A program made the position numbers and the translations under genes. From contig PVNU02002348.1 of assembly GCA_003013855.2 (NCBI GenBank), positions 62,001 through 126,000 on the forward strand: DNA of 64,000 nt, given 5' to 3'. Below the pieces are notes generated by a model that was given only the letters and a program-made list of their open reading frames with translations, made no database searches and was not told the origin of the DNA. This document shows positions 23,782-34,975 of this stretch, in pieces. The stretch is from Liriodendron chinense. Its lineage: Eukaryota > Streptophyta > Magnoliopsida > Magnoliales > Magnoliaceae. Position 1 is the stretch's first letter; every line of letters begins with the position of its first letter.

Positions 23782-24887
23782 TGTTCGCTCGCCTCAAGTG
23801 CAAGGCTGCGATGTAGTAATAATCTTGATAAGACTGAGGTCAATCCACAAGGAATTAGATAAACAATTCTAATTTATTCCAGCAACTTCAATTACCACAA
23901 TTTCGGAAATCAATTATGAGAATTAGAACTAAAACAGTAATTTAAAGAGGAAATCTGAGAATATGAGAGAGAAAACTAAGGCTTTTAAGGATCCACTTGT
24001 AATAATCCCATGTTAATTCATTCATCCAAGCATAAAACACAACTAGATTCGAAGTTCTATCTCTCATCTAGTTGGAAGATAAAGCATTCAAGCACATAAA
24101 ATCTCACGTAAGAAATTAAGTTCTAGTCCTATTTGAGCACATAGACTTCAAATATGAAGCCTTCATAGTAACAGCCATGCCAAGAGACTATGGCATGCTC
24201 AAGGGTTACCACAATTCGAATCAAATCAATCCCAACGTGGCAATCTCAGAGAATTGTAAGGAACTCATGTCCGGAGTACATGAACTCTCATAAAACTTCT
24301 AAAAATACCAACTTTATTCAAACTAGAACATTCAAAATCCAAACTTGAAGTAAAGGTACTTGAATCAAAATGAATTAAACATGAAATTAGATATAAGCTT
24401 CACCTCTTAGACTTAACTTAGAGGTTCTAGCCGAGCATTGTCATACTATAACTAGCATTAAAAGAAAAACTAAAGAAAAACATAAAAACTAGAAAAATCA
24501 GAGTTGCAGACGCTCCACAAAGCTTTCCCTCGCCTTCTACGACTTTCAATCTCTTCTAGGATACCTTTAGATCGAATTAAAGGAGTCCTTTTATAACCTT
24601 CAGGTCCCAACATCGCAGAACATTCGAGAAATTGGGTTAAACTTATGCACTTGTGTTGAGCTCTTAATTGTGCATATTCTAACCCCAATTCATCACTCAT
24701 TATGCAAGGTTTTCATGATTTATAGACTAATCTAATGCATGGATTTGTGATTGTAGGGATGAGAGAGGATTCATCAATTGGAGACTTAAAGACACCATTT
24801 ACAAGCAAAGAAGATTAAAGGACTAAGCGGGAAAGGATGGAAGAAAGAAGCAAGGAGAGAAGAAAGGATGCAGAAGAAAACACTGAA

Positions 24888-25128
24888 GACTGGTCGTCCG
24901 ACCGCTCGTCCATAGCCTAGGACCGGTTGTCCAACCGGTCCGAACACTCAACAGAAGAGGCCACTCTACAAAGCTCTCTCGACCATCCAAGACAGGTCAT
25001 GCGACCGATCGTCCATTGCTCAGTCTGGTTATGCGATCGGTCCTTGAATTAATTTTATGGGTCTGAAAAATACCAAAAATCTCTGGACGTTTTTCGCATT
25101 TTTTAGACCGGTCGTGCGACTGGTTGTC
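24888..25128 (+). repeat. GACCGGTC palindrome cluster, element B 5' LTR
   Basis: Several copies of (GACYGGTYGTSCGACYGGTC)-type pairs lie 100-340 bp upstream of the TATA box, where U3 enhancers are expected. The matching cluster in the 3' LTR (33664-33903) differs by loss of about 40 bp near its start and gain of about 33 bp near its end. Confidence 0.85.
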
Positions 25129-25226
25129 TGCGTAACTATGCATGTTCTACAAGCCCCGATTTTCTCTCCGCACTGCGTAGCCTTATGCAAATTCGAGAAG
25201 ATTCTGACACTGCGGAGCTTCCCCAC

Positions 25227-25233
25227 TATAAAA
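25227..25233 (+). promoter_or_regulatory. TATA box, element B 5' LTR
   Basis: CCCCACTATAAAAGGACACC, identical in the 3' LTR (34002-34008). Transcription should start about 30 bp downstream, defining U3/R. Confidence 0.8.
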
Positions 25234-26131
25234 GGACACCTAGGGATTATTCCTAGGATATCTTAGAAGGGTTTGAGCACGATGGTAGACGGCGAAAGTC
25301 AATTTCGGAGTTCTACAACTTCTCCTAGTTTGCTTTCTAGTTTTATGCTTTATTTAGTTGTTTTCATATTTGCTTGGATCATGAACGGCTAAACCTCTTA
25401 GCTAGGGCTAAGAGGTGAAGCTTGTAGTGAATCTAAGATGTTTCAATTCGTTTAAGTTGTCTTTAAGTTGGATTTCATGTTTAAGAACAATGGTTTGAAG
25501 TTTAATTCAAGTACTAAAGTAGTTTTTCTTAGTCTTATGATGACTCATGGATGTTTAGAAGAATTGCTTGAGTTCTTAATTGTTGTGAACTAATCTAGAC
25601 CTATATGATCTGAGGAATCGGAATACGCTCTAGATCTATGATTGCCATGTGGGAACTTCTTACCAAAGTTCTATTTTCTGGAAATTCTGTAGTATGTGGG
25701 ACTGTGTATGTGATTTGAATCAAGTTCAAATCATGATCTAGTTATGTCTTGTGAAAGGATTTAATGATGGTTATGATTGTGATCTTAGCCTATTGGAATT
25801 GGGACTGACCTATGCAATTGAGTATGCTCGTCCTAGCTTGCATTGAGTGAATCATATACATGGATATTACCACATGGCAGATTGTTTGGTTTAACTGCTC
25901 TATCATCCAACTAAATAGATCTTAATTTCGATTCTAGTTGAGAAAGTGAGAAACCACAGTGAATTGAGTATCAAGGATTGCTACAAGTGGATCCTTGAAT
26001 CCCTAGTGCCTTTTATTAATTGTTTACTTTCAGTTTAGTTCAAAGTTACTGTTTCATCAATCTTCTACAAATCTGGTTGTTAGCTTATCAGTAAAAACTA
26101 TTGGAAGTATTTTGTGAATTCCTAAATAAGT

Positions 26132-26160
26132 CCCTGTGGATCGACCTCGGTCTTACCAAG
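26132..26160 (+). promoter_or_regulatory. U5 motif, element B 5' LTR: hairpin and T-arm complementarity
   Basis: It reads CCCTGTGGATCGACC then TCGGTCTTACCAAG. The CTCGGT/ACC(G)AG arms can form a short hairpin. The GGATCGACCTCGGTC part is nearly complementary to the T-arm of tRNA-Asp (GACCCGGGTTCGATCC, from memory), the tRNA used as primer 48 bp downstream. The motif is present in every LTR of the group in this window. The function is inferred. Confidence 0.6.
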
Positions 26161-26207
26161 ATTATTACTACATCGCAACCCTACACTTGGGGAAGCGAAT
26201 AAGTTTT

Positions 26208-26225
26208 TGGCGCCATTGCCGGGGA
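26208..26225 (+). promoter_or_regulatory. Element B primer-binding site, tRNA-Asp
   Basis: TGGCGCCATTGCCGGGGA complements the 3' end of plant tRNA-Asp with one mismatch, 6 bp after the LTR. tRNA-Asp is the known primer choice of many Athila elements. Confidence 0.93.
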
Positions 26226-26895
26226 CTTTGACGGTTTTTCCCAAAATTTCTGATAATAGTATTTATTTAGGATTTTTAGGAATAGTACTAACCTAGTTTG
26301 TTTTATTTTGATTTTTCTCTTTTGTAGGGATTTTAGGAAGTTGAAGAAGACATAAGGATCGTAAGTGTTTAAATCAGGTTCTATCTTTCTAAACCTTACT
26401 CTTCTTCTTCCCTTAAATCTTTCCTATCATATTCATCTCTTGTAGAGTGGGTGGAGACTTCTTTTTGGATCTCTGATAGGTTGGCCTTGTGCTGCCTTGA
26501 TTCCTATTGGTCGGCTCTGCCGTCTTGGACCACCTTGTGCTCAGAGATTTCTCTTCTCATCTCTACTCCTCTTTCTTCTTTTTCTGCACTTTTCTCAAAA
26601 GATTCAAAGAGTGGGTGGGGAGTTCTCTGAACCCCTATTGACCAGGAGAAATCGATCACTATCCTTGCTTCTGGTCTAGCCATTGCAAGACACCTTGTGC
26701 TTCGGTCTTAGAGAAGAGTAAAGAAAGGAAGGAAGAATTCTTCTTTCTTTCTTGCTTCATACTTTTAGGATTTGCATGCCACATTGGGCTCGGGATTCCA
26801 ATAACTAACTCATTAGTGAAGGGGGAATAGTTGAAGGAATTGACAAAGAACCAGGTGCTAGGAGACATCTAAATTCTCCAATTTTGTCTGAAAGA
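26226..26895 (+). other. Element B 5' leader
   Basis: A non-coding stretch between primer-binding site and gag, conserved with A and F. A GTAAGT that could serve as a splice donor occurs at 26358 but is not conserved in A or F. The ORF covering 26497-26679 has no recognisable content. Confidence 0.55.
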
Positions 26896-28560
26896 ATGGC
26901 AGTAAATCAACCCAATCCTATGGCCAATCAAAATCTGGGCCAAAATCAAACCGAAACGGGAGAGAATGTGGTTGAGAATGTTCCCCGACCAAGAACATTA
27001 CGTGATTACTTGCAACCAGCAAGAGCGAGCACTCCCTCATGCATAGTTTTTTCATAAAATGCAGGGAATGTAGATTTGAAACCGCGAGTAATCCAACTCC
27101 TCCCGAGATTCCATGGCTTAGACAGTGAAAGTGCCTATCAACACCTTAAGGAATTTGATGAGGTAATAACCACCATGCACTTTGCAAATATAACTGATGA
27201 TGTGGTGAGGCTTAAATTATTTCCTTTTACTATTAAAGATAAAGCTAAAGGTTGGCTTCATGCATTAAGGCCAAGATCAATTGGTGCATGGACTGATATG
27301 CATAGGGAGTTCATTAAAAAGTTCTTCCCTACCCACAAAACGAACATGCTGAGGTGCCTTATCATGAATTTTGCTCAAAAGGAGGATAAGACCTTCTTCC
27401 AATGTTGGGAGAGGTTTAAACATTTGTTAAATGCATGCCCACATTATGGCTATGAAATTTGGCGGGTTATAAGCTTTTTCTATGAAGGACTGACTTCACC
27501 CATGCGCCAATTCGTAGAGATAATGTGTAATGGAAATTTATGAATAAGGAAGCCGAGGAAGCATGGGATTATTTGGAGGAATTGGCTGAGAATGCACAGT
27601 CTTGGGATACATCTAAACCAACAAATTCCAAGACTAGCCAACAAAAGGAAAAATGAGGAATTTATGTCCTATCAGAAGAGATAGCATAAGTGCATGTGTG
27701 GCTAGCCTCACAAGAAAAGTTGAAGCCATGGAATTAAGGAAAGGAGAGACGATCAACTCTAATGACGTTGAAACTGTTTGTGGAATTTGTGTCGGAAATC
27801 AACATATAACACAAGATTGTCCCACAATTTCAGCGGTTCAAGACATCTTACAAGAACAATCGAATGCCATAAACAGTTATCAACGGTAATTTGGTGCTCC
27901 AAACTCAAACGCGTTTAATTCTAGTTGGAAGAACCATCCCAACTTCAGTTGGAGGAATGGACCCACTGTGAATGCAAACAATATCCCTCAAGCTCAACCT
28001 TTACTAGGTCCATCCCTAGTCATAACACCAAAAGCTACGCTAGAGGAGATGTTGGGTGCATTCGTATCGGTTCAAGCTAAATATAACAAGACTAATTCTC
28101 CAAAAATAGATGGGTTCATGCAAGAGCAATTGAAATTTAATCAAAGTTCAACTCAAGCCATTAATGACTTGAAAACTTCAATGGCTAGAGTTGAATCTCA
28201 CCTCAGTGTTAGGGAGAAAGGCACACTTCCTGCCCAACCTCTTCCTAACCCAAGGACCCAATTTGAGATACAAGATGCAAGCTCATCCTCCCAACATACC
28301 GAGCATGTACAAGCTATCACTACTTTGAGAAGTGGGAAAATAGTTGATAAATCCAATCCGGTGAAGGCCCCAAAGCCTAAGGATCCGAAAAATTCCAAAG
28401 AGGATAATAGCTCAAACAACACTCCACATGAGAAAGAACTGGAAAGGCAATACAAGCCTGTTGCCCTGTTTCCCCAAAGGTTGATTTCACCCAAACCTTT
28501 AGACAAAAACCTGAAAATTTTAGAGGTTTTCAAGCAGGTGAAGATCAACATTCCGTTGTT
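26896..28560 (+). pseudogene. Element B gag (broken)
   Basis: Start MAVNQPNPMANQ at 26896. Codon 54 is TAA (27055-27057), and the same stop is in element F. The core then reads open from 27076 (QLLPRFHGLDSESAYQHLKEF, WLHALRPRSIGAWTDM) until a one-base loss near 27535. The zinc knuckle CGICVGNQHITQDC is intact (about 27779). A TAA replaces Gln at 27887, and the C-terminal part is open from 27968. Gag would build the particle and bind RNA through the knuckle. Confidence 0.9.
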
Positions 28561-29635
28561 GGATGCCATAAAGCAAATACCATCCTATGCCAAATTTCTA
28601 AAGGAATTGTGCACAGTCAAAAGGAAACACAATGCTCATAACAAAGTACTTTTGACTGAGAATTTGAGCGCTATCATCAAACAAGAGGTGCCCTAAAAAT
28701 ACAAGGATCCGGGTAGTCCAATCATCTCATGCATTATAGGAGACTACCAGATTAAACAAGCCTTACTCGATTTAGGGGCAAGTGTGAACCTCATTCCATA
28801 CTCGGTTTATGAACAACTTAGATTAGGTGAATTGAAACCCACCAAAACCACACTCCAACTTGCTGATAGATCTATTCGTATACCGAGAGGAGCGATTGAG
28901 GATGTTTTAGTCTAAGTTGATAAATTCTACTACCCAGTAGACTTTATTGTCTTGGATACACACCCCGTGATAGGTACCGGAGCTCAAATTCCCGTCATAC
29001 TTGGCCGCCCTTTTCTAGCTACCTCAAACGCAATTATCAATTGTAAAAAGGGGCTTGTACAAATGTCCTTTGAAAACATGACACTTGAGCTGAATATATT
29101 TGGCTTATGCAAACAACCACGGGAAGTTGATGAGGATATCCACGAGTTAAACTTGATTAAATCATTCGTGGAAGAGACTTTTCCCTCAACATTATATTCC
29201 GACCCTTTGGAGGCATGTGTGGCCCACTCTCATGAGGTAAAGGATGACACAATATGAGAGATGGATACCATTTTAGATGTGATGCCGGTGCTTGATAACA
29301 GAAGATGGAGGGCCCTATTTGAACATTTACCCGTAAACGAGAACAAGGGCCTCCCATCCAATATCAAGGCACCAACACTCGACCTAAAACCATTACCAAG
29401 TGAGTTGAAATATGTCTATTTATGTCGAGATGAGACATATCCAGTGGTGATTTCTTCCCACTTAGATGAGGAACAAGAGAGTAGGCTAATAGCCACTCTA
29501 ATAGAACACAAGAGTGCCATTTGATGGTCGATTGTGGATCTCAAAGGCATAGACCCACTGATTTGTACTCATCGCATACACCTTGAGAAGAACGCGAAGA
29601 CATCTAGGCAACCACAAAGATGATTCAATCCAAAC
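28561..29635 (+). pseudogene. Element B protease and linker (broken, active site intact)
   Basis: The retropepsin-like motif reads LLDLGASVNLIP at about 28765, with the catalytic Asp kept, unlike element A. The second half reads VILGRPFLATSNAIINC. Stops: TAA for Gln at 28694 and 28913, TGA for Arg at 29256, TGA at 29522 and TGA for Arg near 29620. Each matches a C-to-T or G-to-A change when compared with A or F. Confidence 0.87.
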
Positions 29636-31062
29636 ATGGAGGATGTGGTTAAGGCCGAAGTGGTGAAACTATTGGATGTAGGTATTATTTACCCAATATC
29701 CGATAGTTAATGGGTGAGCCCAACTTAAGTGGTGCCTAAGAAATCCGAAATAACCATTGTAGCCAATGCCAATAGTGAACTCGTACCAACCAGAGTCACT
29801 ACCGGTTGGAGAATGTGCATTGACTACAGGAAACTAAACATTGTCACAAGAAAAGACCACTTCCCCCTACCATTTGTTGATCAAATTTTAGATAGGTTGG
29901 TGGGTCATTCCCATTTTTGCTTCCTTGATGGCTATTCAGGGTATAACCAAATAGAGATCGCACTTGAAGACCAAGAAAAGACTACATTCACATGTCTATT
30001 CGGCACTTTCGCTTATCGACGGATGCCATTTGGACTATGCAATGCCCCTGCCACTTTTCAGTGTTGTATGATGAGTATCTTTTCTGATATGGTGGGGATA
30101 ATTCTCAAAGTCTTCATGGATGACTTCTCAGTATTTGGTTGTAGCTTTGATGAGTGCCTTGTGCATTTGAAATCTGTGTTGAAAAGATGTGAAGAGAAGA
30201 ACATTGTGTTGAATTGGGAGAAATGTCACTTCATGGTTCAAAAGGGAATTGTACTTGGTCACATCGTTTCACAAAATGGAATTAAGGTGGACAAAGCAAA
30301 AATCGATCTTATCTCTTACCTTCCACCACCCAAGAGCATACGAGATATGCGGTCCTTTTTGGGAGACGCAGGATTTTATAGAAGGTTCATAAAGGACTTC
30401 AGTTCACTCTCTCGTCCTTTATGTAACCTACTTCAAAAGGAGAATTCATTCGAGTGGAATGAAGATTGTCAAAATGCCTTTACCACACTTAAAGGTATGT
30501 TGACATGTGCTCCCATAATGCAACCACCTGATTGGAGCCTTCCTTTTGAAATTATGTACGATGCAAGCGACTATGCTATTGGGGCCATGCTAGGCCAAAG
30601 AAAAAAGAAGAAGCCATGTGTTATCTACTATGCAAGTACAACCTTAAACTCAGCCAAAGCAAACTACACTACTGCAGAAAAAGAACTTTTAGCAGTAATT
30701 TTTGCCTTGGACAATTTTAGGTCCTACTTGATTGGATCTAAGATCATCATATTCACTGACCATGCCGCACTTAAGTACCTTCTCTCTAAGAAGGATGCTA
30801 AACCACGGTTGTTAAGATGGATCCTTCTATTCCAGGAATTTGACATAGAGATACGTGATAAGAAAGGAGTAGAAAATGTAGTGGCTGACCATCTCTCTCG
30901 ACTTGTTCTCATCGATTCCCCTGAAACGACCGCGATCAATGACATGTTCCGTGATGAACAACTTTTTAAAGTCTCCAATTGCCATGGTATGCGGACATTG
31001 CTAACTATCTTGCTACAGGTACGATTCCTACACATTGGAAAAAGTAAGATAAGGATAAGTTC
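29636..31062 (+). pseudogene. Element B reverse transcriptase and RNase H, largely open
   Basis: From 29729 the frame is open for 467 codons. It has WRMCIDYRKLN, FCFLDGYSGYNQI, RRMPFGLCNAPATF, FMDDFSVFG (catalytic) and GHIVSQNGI for RT, and DASDYAIGAMLGQ, EKELLAVIFALD and TDHAALKYLLS for RNase H. Upstream, TAA replaces Gln twice (about 29708 and 29726). A one-base loss near 30975 shifts the frame into an unrelated tail. The ATG at 29729 is not a natural start, as this is part of a polyprotein. Confidence 0.92.
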
Positions 31063-32278
31063 TTCAATGAGGTGCGAAAATTCCTATGGGACGACCCATA
31101 CTTATTCAAGTATTGTCCCGATCAAATCATAAGGAGATGTGTGCCAGATGATGAACAACAAAGTATCATCTCCTTTCGTCATTCTCAGGCATGTGGTGGC
31201 CACTTTTCGGCTAAGAAGACCACAGCCAAAATTCTGCAATGTGGGTTTTATTGGCCCACTATGTTCAAAGACACATATGAGTTTTGCAAAACATGTGAAC
31301 CTTATCAGAAATTGGGAGGAATCTCCCGTAGAAATATGATGCCACTCAATCCCATCTTAATAATTAAAATTTTTATTGTTGGGGCATCGATTTCATGGGT
31401 CCATTCCCATCTTCTTTTGGAAATGTATATATCTTGCTTGCCGTTGATTATGTGTCCAAATCGGTCGAGGCGATCCCATGCCGGAATAATGACCATAAAA
31501 CAGTCATTCATTTCTTAAAAGAGAATATTCTTTCCCGGTTTGGAACACCTCGAGTCATCATAAGTGATGGAGGGTCTCACTTTTGTAATCGCCCATTTGA
31601 AACCTTAATGAAGAAATATGGCGTAACACACAAAGTGAGCACTCCCTATCACCCACAAACTAGTGGACAAGCTGAGATATCCAATAGGGAGATTAAACAT
31701 ACTTTAGAGAAAACGGTGAACCCCGATCGCAAGGATTGGTCGCTTCGACTTACCGATGCGCTTTGGGCCTACCGTACTGCTTTTAAGACCCCTATTGGAA
31801 TGTCTCCCTATAGACTTGTCTATGGGAAGGCTTGTCACTTGCCTGTGGAGTTGGAACATAGGGCATATTGGGCAATTAAGAAGATGAGTTTTGATTATGA
31901 CAAGGCAAGCTCGTTGCGTAAACTATAATTGAATGAACTTGTGGAACTCCGGAATGAAGCTTATGAAAATGCGAGAATTTACAAGGACAAGACGAAGGTG
32001 TTCCATGATATGAACATTCTTCGTAAGACATTCACGATCAATCAAAAAGTCCTTTTGTATAATTCTTACCTACATTTATTTCCGGGGAAATTGAGATCTC
32101 GATAGACCGGTCCCTACATTGTGCAAACTGTCTACCCATATGGGACCGTCGAGTTGTTAAATCCAAGGAACGACAACGTCTTTAAAGCTAACGGTCAGCG
32201 CTTAAAGCTGTTCTTTGAGAAGTTTCCTTCAGAAGGTATGTCCATACCTCTGACTGATCCTGTGTATCTGGATGATTG
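31063..32278 (+). pseudogene. Element B integrase (broken)
   Basis: The zinc-binding part (31072-31370: RRCVPDDEQ, RHSQACGGHF, CKTCEPYQK, where the last Cys is Tyr) is followed by a frameshift in a T run near 31370. The core (31395-31926) has MGPFPSSFGN, ISDGGSHFCN and SGQAEISNREIK. TAA for Gln at 31926 and TAG-type TGG loss near 32104 break the C-terminal part, which ends at 32278. Confidence 0.9.
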
Positions 32279-33397
32279 ATCTCCTAGTCTGATGGAGGTA
32301 TAGAGTAGTTAGGATTAGGATTTTTTTGGCTTTTGTTTACTTTTTCTTAGGATTGTTTGAAGGAGGTAGAATTCCACTCTTCATTCTCTCAGGTACTATC
32401 ATTCCTCACTCCCTCTTATTTTTAAAATTGCTCTCATGTTTTGCTCATTGAACATCTTTTACATTGAGGACAATGCAAGATTTGGTTGGGGGTGTAGGAC
32501 CACTAGGATAAATCTAGTGTTTTATAACATCTCAAGCAATTATGTGGGAATTTTTTCGAATTCTCTAAAATTTCAAAACTCTTTTAGAAAACCTTACTGC
32601 TAATGATACGGGCACAAGAGGAAGAAATACGAAGTGTATGATGTTGAAGTCTTGAACTTCTCTTAGCATAATGGTTTTACATGTGAATTCCCCTAATTAT
32701 GTGATCGATAGAAAATTTGAACACTCTCACACCTAGTTCACATTACACGATTTTCATGGATTGACAGGATTATGTGATTTGTGGATTAGCTAGACTTTGA
32801 TTTTAGGTGGCGAGAAACCAAGCCGGGGTACTTTGTCCATCCTTGTCCATGGGAACATAACGAAAGATATGGATTTCTAAAAATCCTATCTAATTTAAAA
32901 GAAAAAGGAAAAGGAAGGATGAAATTGGGAATGATGGAAACAATGGTGGAAAATTCCGATTAGGCCTATCTATTACCAACGGGGGGATGGTCTACCCGTA
33001 ACCAAAGTCGAAAATGGGACTAGTGTGAAAGCCGTCGAAAGGACAGTAAGGCAAATTCCTGTCATTGGCTTGTTGTTGCTCTATATACCGTGAGATCTAT
33101 AGTCTAGTTGATCTATGAAGAAGATAATCCTAGAAATTCATGAGATGAATTTTCACTATGCACACTAGGTTGAATTTGTTCAAATTCTTCTATTTATCAA
33201 CCAATCAGCGGGAATTTCATATGGACACTTATTATGTTTTGAGAGTTTACGGTTTCAACCTTTATCACCTAATCTTTCTGACTCTTACACTTGTGTGGCT
33301 TGGGATGTATAGAAGAATAGTTTCTGAGGGAGAGTTGAGTTTTGAAAGAATGAATGGTTTTACACATGTTTTGCTCGGGACTAGCAAAATCCTGGTT
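32279..33397 (+). other. Element B 3' non-coding region
   Basis: About 1.1 kb without a gene, conserved with A, D and F. It begins with an internal purine tract and marker phrase (TTTACATTGAGGACAATGC, then GGTTGGGGGTGTAGG) near 32457-32508, and ends with GCTCGGGACTAGCAAAAT before the LTR. No envelope-like ORF. Confidence 0.7.
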
Positions 33398-33425
33398 GGG
33401 GGGGGGGGGGGGGGGGGGGGGGGGG
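33398..33425 (+). promoter_or_regulatory. Polypurine tract of element B, expanded to G28
   Basis: Twenty-eight G residues directly precede the 3' LTR. At this position elements F and D have only about 5-6 G followed by TGTG. It would be the plus-strand primer tract. The length suggests slippage, or an assembly or sequencing artefact. Confidence 0.85.
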
Positions 33426-34975
33426 TGTTGAGCTCTTAATTGTGCATATTCTAACCCCAATTCATCACTCATTATGCAAGGTTTTCATGATTTATAAACT
33501 AATCTAATGCATGGATTTGTGATTGTAGGGATGAGAGAGAGGATTCATCAATTGGAGACTTAAAGACACCATTTACAAGCAAAGAAGATCAAAAGACTAA
33601 GCGGGAAAGGATGGAAGAAAGAAGCAAAGGAGAGAAGAAAGGATGCAGAAGAAAATACTGAAGACCAGTCGTCCGACCGGTCCGAACACTCAATAAAAGA
33701 GGCCACTCTACAAAGCTCTCTGGACCATCCAAGACTGGTCATGCGACCGGTCGTCCACTGCTCTGACCGGTTGTGCGACCGGTCCTTGAATTAATTTTCT
33801 GGGTTTGAAAAATAGCAAAACTCTCTCGACATTTTTCGCGTTTTTGAGACCGGTCGTGCGACCGGTCGTCCAGGAGCTCAGACCGGTCGTGCGACCGGTC
33901 GTCTGCGTAACTATGCATGTTCTAGAAGCCCCGATTTTCTCTGCGCACTGCGTATCCTTACGCAAATTCGAGAAGATTCCGACGCTGCGGAGCTTCCCCA
34001 CTATAAAAGGACACCTAGGGATTGTTCCTAGGATATCTTAAAAGGGTTTGAGCACGATGGTAGACGGCGAAAGTCAATTTCGGAGTTCTACAACTCCTCC
34101 TAGTTTGCTTTCTAGTTTTATGCTTTATTTAGTTGTTTTCATATTTGCTTGGATCATGAACGGCTAAACCTCTTAGCTAGGGCTAAGAGGTGAAGCTTGT
34201 AGTGAATCTAAGATGTTTCAATTCGTTTAAGTTGGCTTTAAGTTGGATTTCATGTTTAAGAACAATGGTTTGAAGTTTAATTCAAGTACTAAAGTAGTTT
34301 TTCTTAGTCTTATGATGACTCATGGATGTTTAGAAGAATTGCTTGAGTTCTTAATTGTTGTGAACTAATCTAGACCTGTATGATCTGAGGAATCGAAATA
34401 CGCTCTAGATCTATGATTGTCATGTGGGAACTTCTTACCAAAGTTCTCTTTTCTGGAAATTCTGTAGTATGTGGGACTGTGTATGTGATTTGAATCAAGT
34501 TCAAATCATGATCTAGTTATGTCTTGTGACAAGATTTAATGATGGTTATAATTATAATCTTAGCCTATTGGAATTGGGACTGACCTATGTAATTGAGTAT
34601 GCTCGTCCTAGCTTGCATTGAGTGAATCATATACATGGATATTACATATGGCAGATTGTTTGGTTTAACTACTCTATCATCCAACTAGATAGATCTTATT
34701 TCGATTCTAGTTAAGAAAGTGAGAAACCACAGTGAATTGAGCATCAAGGATTGCGACAAGTTGATCCTTGAATCCCTAGTGCCTTTTATTAATTGTTTAC
34801 TTTCAGTTTAGTTCAAAGTTACTGTTTACATTAATCTTCTACAAATCTGGTTGTTAGCTTTTCAGTAGAAACTATTGGAAGAATTTTGTGAATTTCTACA
34901 TAAGTCCCTGTGGATCGACCTCTGTGTTACCGAGATTATTACTACATCGCAACCCTATACTTGGGGAAGTGAACA
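33426..34975 (+). repeat. Element B 3' LTR (1550 bp)
   Basis: It runs TGTTGAGCTCTTAATTG to GGGGAAGTGAACA. TATA box at 34002-34008, palindrome cluster 33664-33903, U5 motif 34906-34934. The next five bases (ACTTG) repeat the left flank. Confidence 0.95.

Larger units (their letters stand above)
24654..26201 (+). repeat. Element B 5' LTR (1548 bp)
   Basis: It runs TGTTGAGCTCTTAATTG to GGGGAAGCGAATA (expected ending GAACA). It carries the palindrome cluster (24888-25128), the TATA box (25227-25233), the AGAGGTGAAGCTTG phrase common to the family and the U5 motif (26132-26160). Confidence 0.95.
24654..34975 (+). mobile_element. Element B: complete Athila-like retrotransposon (10.3 kb), TSD ACTTG
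   Basis: LTRs of 1548 and 1550 bp, a tRNA-Asp primer-binding site, gag-pol in order and a polypurine tract are all present. ACTTG is duplicated at 24649-24653 and 34976-34980. The LTRs look very alike apart from gains and losses in the palindrome cluster, so this is among the younger insertions. Many single-base stops and several frameshifts inactivate it, but a 467-codon RT-RNase H frame remains open. Confidence 0.96.

Noticed and set aside
26358..26456. Possible intron in the leader of element B (GTAAGT ... TTGTAG)
   Set aside because: The donor is not conserved in the leaders of A and F, and no reading frame needs it.
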